A DNA stretch of 64,000 bases from Amorphochlora amoebiformis. Its lineage: Eukaryota; Cercozoa; Chlorarachniophyceae. The stretch spans positions 186,001-250,000 of the forward strand of contig BAAHQB010000026.1 in NCBI GenBank assembly GCA_054601695.1, read 5' to 3'. Within the stretch, counting starts at the first letter, position 1; every line of letters begins with the position of its first letter. The position numbers and the translations under genes are program-made. Of the stretch, positions 1 through 64,000 are shown in pieces. The notes under the pieces are model-generated. The model worked only from the letters and a program-made list of their open reading frames with translations, ran no database searches and was not told the origin of the DNA.

Positions 1-5805
<5,805 letters not shown>

Positions 5806-5906
5806 AGCTTGCCATCTGGATGGCAAGATCTAGTTCCCAGCTCCTGTCCGACTGAGCTCTGTACGTCGTGTACATCTATCATAATCATCTGGATCATCTA
5901 GATCAT

Positions 5907-6028
5907 GATGAGATTCCAATTTGAAGTTATTACAGTGAATCTAGTGAGTTTACACTCACACACCTACTGATGAGATTCCAATTTGAAGTTATTACAGTGA
6001 ATCTAGTGAGTTTACTCACACACACCTA
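5907..6028. repeat. 62-bp tandem duplication downstream of SMC6
   Basis: Two head-to-tail copies with a 62-bp period, each starting GATGAGATTCCAATTTG and ending in a CACACACCTAC tract. They lie about 100 bp after the SMC6 stop codon, probably in or just past its 3' UTR. Confidence 0.8.
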
Positions 6029-6029
6029 C

Positions 6030-6039
6030 ATATACAAAT

Positions 6040-6105
<66 letters not shown>

Positions 6106-6220
6106 AATGTATATATCTAGATATCTAGACTCATGATATGAAGTTCACTATAGTATACAATATATATATATTATATATCTAGCTAGTATATCTAGTATAT
6201 AGTATATCTAGTATCTAGAG

Positions 6221-6252
<32 letters not shown>

Positions 6253-6504
6253 TATATACATATATATATATATATATATATGATATATATATCTAATTAT
6301 GTACTAGTGTAGTACACATATCTAGACATATGATCACATATCTGATATACCTAGACACAGAATCTAGATACTATATAGATATATTCTAGATATTATATAT
6401 ATATCTAGTAAATTAGTAATAGACTAGTATCATAGTATATAACTATATATAGACTAAAATAGTAGATTTACTCTATATACATACATATATATATCATATA
6501 TCTA

Positions 6505-6575
<71 letters not shown>

Positions 6576-6582
6576 TATCTAG

Positions 6583-6620
<38 letters not shown>

Positions 6621-6641
6621 TATAGTATATATGAAAAGAAC

Positions 6642-6678
<37 letters not shown>

Positions 6679-7387
6679 TATATATATATATATATTATAT
6701 GTATCGTGGACGATTCGTGGCCGGTATGTGTAATTAAATAAATTATCTAGTTATAAATATGTATATACATAATTTTTTTCACAGTATATCTATATTCGAT
6801 GAGTAAGTAGATAAATACTACATGCCGGTGTATAAAGCTTTTTCAAACTATTTATTCTATTTGCCGTATATCTAGTATATCATGATCTATTTGTACAATA
6901 TTATCTGTGCTTAATTAAATTAATTATATAATTATTAAATCTAGATTACTATCTAGATTCTTATCAATGTCAATTGATCAAACACAACTATAATACATGT
7001 AGTCATGTACTGTGGCGTCGTATAATTGTATGTATTGAATACCTGTATGAATTTTTTTCTTCTTAAATTCTCACCGTTATTGAGAAATCTCACATTGATT
7101 AAGATGAAAATCTGACATCTCACACCAAATCATGCAGCATAAACATTGCCGCAAGATCCAAATCACTGACTAACTATCCAATGTATCCCTAACTATCCAA
7201 TGTATCCCGAGTAGTACGCGCTCCCGCTTGTGATGACGTCTTTCGTTGCTCGACGCGGTATCACTAAGACCTCAGCTGGGACTCTCCAATAACCCACGGA
7301 TGCATTCTAACAATGCGTACAACTGTATAGCGCGCCCTTGAGAGTCTATAAAAGAACAGGGCTCTCGGCTAAAAAGGAGCCGTCCCG
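6030..7387. other. Gene-free convergent spacer, CTAG-rich
   Basis: No gene was recognised. Positions 6107-6500 are (TA)n interrupted many times by ATCTAG, and 6500-6720 are plain (TA)n with a (TG)n patch. From 6720 to 7387 the sequence is unique and A/T-rich and must hold the 3' ends of SMC6 (+) and the BLOC1S6-like gene (-). TATAAAAG at 7350 resembles a TATA box, but no matching coding exon was found. Confidence 0.5.
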
Positions 7388-7717
7388 TCATCTATTTTCC
7401 GACTTCTGGAGCTCGAGGAGCTCCCTGGCCTTCGTCTTCATCTTGAAAACCTTCTGGCTCACGGCATTCATTCTTTTCGTGAGTTCCACCACTTTCTTTT
7501 GATATCGCGGGATCTTGGAAAAGGTCTGGTTAATGCGCTTATAGTCTTCCTCGGGGATGGGGGTGAAGCCGTTCCTCTCGCGCTCCATGATGCCGATAAA
7601 CTCTTTCTGTGCGTCGACCAACTCCTTCATGAGATCCGTAACTTTGTGCGTCTGGCTCTTGACAAACTTGGAGTGGCTTTGAGCCATCAAATCCACAGCT
7701 TCATCGCTGATATCCAT
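7388..7717 (-). CDS. BLOC1S6/pallidin-like coiled-coil protein
   Basis: A 109-residue all-helical protein beginning MDISDEAVDLMAQ and ending in TGA at 7390-7388. It has heptad-like helices at about 10-45 and 65-109. The C-terminal part, RYQKKVVELTKRM then KVFKMKTKARELLEL, resembles the pallidin (BLOC1S6) end, where a YxxKxVxxxxKEM segment is followed by Lys-rich KxxKLKxRALxL. In other eukaryotes pallidin is a subunit of BLOC-1 in endosome/lysosome trafficking. The reading frame stays open to an ATG at 7810, but TTTTGCATGGCAG just upstream looks like a 3' splice site, so the 93 nt above are more likely a 5' UTR intron (possible donor GTGAAT near 7808). Single coding exon, divergent from RPL27. 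The function is inferred from similarity recall only. Confidence 0.55.
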   Translation of the reverse strand: MDISDEAVDLMAQSHSKFVKSQTHKVTDLMKELVDAQKEFIGIMERERNGFTPIPEEDYKRINQTFSKIPRYQKKVVELTKRMNAVSQKVFKMKTKARELLELQKSENR

Positions 7718-7973
7718 TTTTGACACGAGTGTTCTGCCATGCAAAAAAGTGTTTAATTCTTCGCTAGCTATCAAATTAAATCGGCAATTCTCCGACCCTG
7801 AGTAATTCACCGAATCAGGTCCGTCGTGGTGGGTGTCAACCGTCCCACTCCTCTCCTGCCTCTCCCCTCCCCCCCTCTCTTAACCCTCACATCAATCCAA
7901 AACAACGTAAAACTTATTCTTCGATTCTCCCATTTTTTTTTCGCGACTTTGTCCGACGATATCGACAGGAGCC
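7718..7973. promoter_or_regulatory. Probable bidirectional promoter, BLOC1S6-like / RPL27
   Basis: A 256-bp spacer between divergent start codons. It holds a C/T tract at about 7840-7885, as is common near ribosomal protein gene starts. RPL27 begins in a good context (GCCATGG at 7971-7977). No TATA box was identified. Confidence 0.45.
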
Positions 7974-11091
<3,118 letters not shown>

Positions 11092-11101
11092 GTCTCACTG
11101 C

Positions 11102-11227
11102 TCATGTCAGTTACTTTGCATGTCAGTTACTTTGCATGTCAGTTACTTTGCATGTCAGTTACTTTGCATGTCAGTTACTTTGCATGCCAGTTACTTTGCA
11201 TGTCAGTTACTTTGCATGTCGGTTACT
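11102..11227. repeat. 16-bp minisatellite just after RPL27
   Basis: About eight direct copies of TGTCAGTTACTTTGCA beginning 11 nt after the RPL27 stop codon, so probably transcribed in its 3' UTR. Copies differ by one or two bases. Confidence 0.85.
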
Positions 11228-11309
11228 TATCGATGTTGTCAGCTGTAATTTTTCTCGATGATGTTGGTTAAAATTGTCGATTTGACGGACATAGAACTTG
11301 GCATTGTCT

Positions 11310-11355
<46 letters not shown>

Positions 11356-12587
11356 TATGTATGTATATATAATATTACACGTATCATGATATATTAGTAT
11401 ACACATAATCTATATGATAAAAAGTTTTGACATTCGGATAACCTAGTAACTGAGGTCTGGGACAGCCGTGGGACACCTTGTTCGTCGCGTATTCACGCAT
11501 GTGGCGTGACGCGCGCGTTGCTATGTACATACATACATATGAGTACACGTGGTAAATTCGAATTAATACTAGGTTGCTTGCGCGCATATCGTACCTTACG
11601 TCGGTATGCGTATACATACGCAAGGCTTGTACATCGTCTAGATCGTCGTACACGTACGTACACGATCCTGCGCGCATGTCGTACCGTACGTATGCGTATA
11701 CACCTAGCACATACGCAAGGCCATTGTACATCGTCTAGATCGTACGTACGTACAAGCATTTGCTAGATATACGTATGGGCCTTGTACATCGTCTAGATCG
11801 TACGTACGTACAAGCATATGCTAGATATACGTATGCTACTGACTGGACTGATACGGCAGTGATGCCATAGTACACCCGCGTACCACGTTCAGGTTATGCA
11901 GTTCCAGAGTATTCAATATCAATTAATTCGAGTCTATTAACCAAACATAATCATTTCACTCCGGGGACGCGAATTTGAACGTACACGTATATTGTAATAA
12001 TTACGTGCGTCGACATATGCGTGTGTTATATAAACTGTTGTTATACTGCGTATGCACGCGGCATGCAGGCTTAAATCTACATACTCATACTAGCGGTTAG
12101 TTATTGACAAGTTAACAGTGTCTAAGAGTGTACGTACGCAAATGTACTTACTTTTGCCACTATCTAGACTATTAGATCTGGAAGTACTGAGTCGGTATAT
12201 ACTAGTATAGTATCATCACATGACAAATATCTCAAAGTACAAGTAGAACTAGAGAAAGATACTAGAAGTATGGCAAGCTCACCGGATTTGCTAGAAGATT
12301 AATTAGTGCGACAAAATTTAATCATGATAATTCGAAAAACCGAAAAAAAAAAATATTCAAATGGATCGTCGTGCAGCACTACTATTGATTCATAGTATTG
12401 AACGGCCCAAGATGTAGGTAGATAGAGACTAGAGAGAGAGATGATCTCTGCATAGGATACGAACGAACCAGAATGATAAGTCGTGTATATATACTAGATA
12501 TATATATATGTATCACATTTATATCTATATATATATATATACACACATATATATATATATATGTATGTATATATATATATGTATGTG

Positions 12588-12640
<53 letters not shown>

Positions 12641-12645
12641 GCGTT

Positions 12646-12724
<79 letters not shown>

Positions 12725-13274
12725 ACGTGGAAAGACGAGAGTATACGTGGGGCTAGTCAGAAATTATATCTAGTGCATCCAGACTCTCAGAAGCTTACTA
12801 GGCTTAGGCTAGACATCAGTGGATATGTGTGGATAGAAAATAGATATAACAGTAGATATTAGTGGATATGTATTTGTGGTTATGTAGATATTAGTGAGAT
12901 ATATATATGTGGATATGTAGATATTATTGGATATGTAGATATTAGTGGATATGTAGATATGAGTGGATATGTAGATATGAGTGGATATGTAGATATTAGT
13001 GGATATGTAGATATTGATATGCACATATTAGTGGATATGTAGATTAGTGGTGGATATGTAGATATTAGTGGTGGATATGTAGATATTAGTGGTGGATATG
13101 GAGATATTAGCGGATATGTAGATATTACTGGATATATAGATATTAGTGGATACGCAGATATCAGTGTATACGTATCATGTATTGAATATTAAGGCGAAAA
13201 TCGGGCTGATATGTTTCTTGATATGTCGAGATATAGACGACGATATATATGTTATCTGAATTTTTTTTTTATTT
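11228..13274. other. Gene-free convergent spacer with two minisatellites
   Basis: No gene was recognised between RPL27 (+) and the 3' end of ABCG-A (-). Positions 11600-11830 hold three to four related copies around GTACATCGTCTAGATCGTAC, rich in the palindrome CGTACG. Positions 12812-13172 hold about eighteen copies of an 18-bp unit like GGATATGTAGATATTAGT. Positions 12490-12720 are (TA)n with a (CA)n patch. The remainder is unique sequence without recognisable coding potential. Confidence 0.6.
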
Positions 13275-13302
13275 ATCGCTGCTTGTCGAGGCCATGGAGA
13301 TG
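13275..13302 (-). repeat. Truncated copy of the ABCG-A last-exon 3' end
   Basis: TTATCGCTGCTTGTCGAGG (plus strand) is a diverged copy of TTATCGCTGTTTGTCTAGG at 13334-13352, which contains the ABCG-A stop codon. It lies downstream of the gene in the same orientation. Confidence 0.6.
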
Positions 13303-13333
13303 TATACGTATGTTATGTGTATTTATTTTTATT

Positions 13334-48457
<35,124 letters not shown>

Positions 48458-48468
48458 TCTAATATATA

Positions 48469-48518
<50 letters not shown>

Positions 48519-49251
48519 GTATTATATGTATATACATTTTTATCTTATATAGACTCAAATAATATACTTGCACAAAAAAAGTGTAATTCTATAGACAGAC
48601 GCTCAAAGTAACAAAAAAAAAAAATGCCGAAAAATTCGAGAGAAGACAAGCGAGCTAGGAGAACAGAAAAGAGAGAGATGAGAAGCGAAAAGAGAGCGAG
48701 AGAGAGAGCAAGAGAGAGAGAGAGGAGATGTAGAGAGGAGAGATGAAGGTGTAGACCGGGACGGAAAGATGGTGAGAAGAGGGGGGGGGGGGAGGAAGAG
48801 AAAGGGGGGGGGGGGGAGAGAGAGAGAGGAAAAAAAAAGAAGAGAGAAAGAGAGAAGAGTTGCATGCTCTCATTATCTCAACGTACCCCCTCCTTCCCCC
48901 TTTCAACATGCACAACCGACGCTCAAAACCAAAAAACAGCGAAAAAGTTACACTCCGGCGCAAAAAATCGAATATTTTTGAATCTCATCTTTTCCCCCCC
49001 CCCCCTAAGCGACGATATATTTCTATTCTTATGGAGGGGGTCGGGGGGGGGTTGAAGAACTAGCTACCTCTTCGCGCAATTACGACAAATGTTGGAAAAT
49101 ACTGATTCTCACCGGAACCCAACGTCAACAACATATCAGGTCGATCTTAGGCGAAACCACCTGAAAATGGACTGATTCTGACGGTTTTTCCTCGGTGGGA
49201 ATTAGGTATTTTCACCAAAAATCGAAAGCAATACAACGACTGCACGACGTG
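48458..49251. promoter_or_regulatory. Probable bidirectional promoter of the ABCG-A/ABCG-B pair
   Basis: A 794-bp spacer between divergent start codons, the largest stretch of mostly non-(TA)n sequence near the pair. It has a GA tract at 48640-48860, G runs of about 10-12 at 48781 and 48806, a C run at about 48993 and another G run at about 49033, so G-quadruplexes are possible on either strand. No TATA box was confidently assigned. Confidence 0.5.
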
Positions 49252-63837
<14,586 letters not shown>

Positions 63838-64000
63838 GTCAATACCAAACCCTAATCCTAACCCTCTAACCCTAACCCTAGCTGCCTCGAGGCTAACCCT
63901 AACTATTAACCCTAACCCTGACCCTAACCCTAACCCTAACTGCCCCGAAGCGCTAACCTAACCATAACCCTAACCCGAACCCTAACCCTAACCCTAACTC

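Noticed and set aside
7340-7380. TATAAAAG promoter followed by a small RNA gene
   Set aside because: No tRNA or snRNA fold or conserved box was seen; it lies just past the BLOC1S6-like stop codon.
49195-49251. N-terminal extension of ABCG-B from a GTG
   Set aside because: No ATG; the hydrophobic leader follows the ATG at 49252.

Overview
The window is nuclear DNA of a eukaryote: every recognisable gene is split by GT-AG introns and most intergenic and intronic space is simple-sequence DNA, mainly (TA)n and TTAGGG/CCCTAA arrays. The inferred eL27 protein and the TTAGGG repeat fit a unicellular eukaryote, possibly a stramenopile, but the taxonomy is a guess. Five genes are visible: the 3' part of SMC6 (+, 1-5805), a small BLOC1S6/pallidin-like gene (-, 7388-7717), ribosomal protein eL27/RPL27 (+, 7974-11091), and two ABCG-type transporter genes arranged head to head, ABCG-A (-, 48457 down to 13334, apparently complete) and ABCG-B (+, 49252 to beyond the window).

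Most long open reading frames in the window are artefacts of (TA)n (Tyr-Ile repeats) or telomeric repeats. The real coding sequence lies in short islands between repeats. Read by hand, with codon phase carried across each junction, 56 exons of 18-103 nt on the minus strand give a 946-residue ABCG protein with signal peptide, Cys-rich ectodomain, membrane helix, nucleotide-binding domain (Walker A, Q-loop, signature, Walker B, H-loop) and C-terminal transmembrane domain. On the plus strand 26 exons give the same domain order for ABCG-B up to just past the nucleotide-binding domain. The two genes share a 0.8 kb spacer that is probably a bidirectional promoter.

The most unusual signal is how these genes are interrupted. 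Many introns are a simple repeat from end to end, and the repeat supplies the splice sites: GTATAT...TATATAG in (TA)n introns, GTTAGGG or GTAACCC donors and CCCTAG or TTAG acceptors in telomeric introns. Around many exons there are truncated copies of the exon's own edge: copies of the 5' part (with acceptor) lie only upstream, copies of the 3' part (with donor) only downstream. This occurs around at least fifteen exons in three genes. Several introns also carry TTAGGG in the 5' part and CCCTAA in the 3' part, so the transcript could fold back and bring the splice sites together.

Gene order is SMC6 > < BLOC1S6 RPL27 > < ABCG-A ABCG-B >. BLOC1S6 and RPL27 are divergent with a 256-bp spacer; SMC6/BLOC1S6 and RPL27/ABCG-A are convergent with repeat-rich spacers of 1.6 and 2.2 kb. 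No tRNA, rRNA, CRISPR array or transposase gene was recognised.
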